From the NCBI GenBank assembly GCA_002388885.1, contig DGNI01000103.1, forward strand, positions 1 through 5,669: 5,669 bases of DNA, in the 5' to 3' direction. The translations under genes and the position numbers were made by a program. Below the pieces are notes generated by a model that did no database searches, had not been told where the DNA came from, and saw only the letters and a list, made by a program, of their open reading frames with translations. Every line of letters starts with the position of its first letter. The first letter of the stretch is position 1. Origin of the DNA: Parvularculaceae bacterium UBA4496 (GTDB taxonomy: Bacteria > Pseudomonadota > Alphaproteobacteria > Caulobacterales > Parvularculaceae). Shown piece by piece: positions 5,640-5,669 of this stretch.

Positions 5640-5662
5640 GCCCGGCTGGAGACTAGCCGGGC
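5640..5662. repeat. GC-rich hairpin in the leader of the lipoprotein gene
   Basis: GCCCGGCT (5640-5647) pairs perfectly with AGCCGGGC (5655-5662) around a seven-base loop. The 3' arm overlaps a perfect 10-base palindrome, CCGGGCCCGG (5657-5666). There is no T-run on either side, so it is not an intrinsic terminator. It lies 22 bases upstream of the - strand ATG and may sit in the 5' leader or between divergent promoters. Confidence 0.5.
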
Positions 5663-5669
5663 CCGGGCG

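Noticed and set aside
5640..5662. Intrinsic terminator
   Set aside because: The stem is good but no T-run follows on either strand.

Overview
The window reads as about 5.7 kb of a GC-rich alphaproteobacterial chromosome. AtpD and AtpC keep alphaproteobacterial-type sequence, dUTPase is the trimeric type, a short LppC/LpoA-like lipoprotein lacks the gammaproteobacterial N-terminal domain, and the spacers carry REP-like palindromes of a style common in that class. The order or genus cannot be fixed from the sequence.

Left part (1-1542, + strand). The 3' end of atpD (F1 beta subunit, with the DELSEED motif) is followed by a 92-base spacer filled with heptad repeats that can fold on themselves. 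Then comes atpC (epsilon subunit), and one base after its stop an unrecognised single-pass membrane protein of 218 residues. This is the tail of an atp operon with an extra coupled gene.

Middle (1543-2358). No convincing protein gene lies in these 816 bases. They hold an AT-rich inverted repeat, a TTATACT -10 box, and about 360 bases in which many perfect complementary segments nest. These include a three-way junction with a GAGA tetraloop and a 7-bp helix that could close the whole domain. I read this as a candidate structured RNA gene that I cannot assign to a known family. It is followed by two REP-like hairpins in opposite orientation and the dut leader.

Right-middle (2359-3264). dut (complete, all five motifs) is followed one base later by a 71-residue, AT-rich two-helix membrane protein. 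Eight bases further, in convergent orientation, lies a DUF2905 small membrane protein that appears to have a leaderless promoter.

Right part (3265-5669). A nested mosaic of REP-like palindromes fills the spacer. Then, on the - strand, an LppC/LpoA-type lipoprotein (putative activator of peptidoglycan synthases) is followed 30 bases later by a secreted protein of unknown function. The window ends in a GC-rich hairpin in the leader of the lipoprotein gene.

Functionally most of the genes are housekeeping: ATP synthesis, dUTP removal and envelope growth. The unexplained material is the candidate RNA, the heptad hairpin inside the atp operon, the nested repeats, and three small envelope proteins of unknown role.
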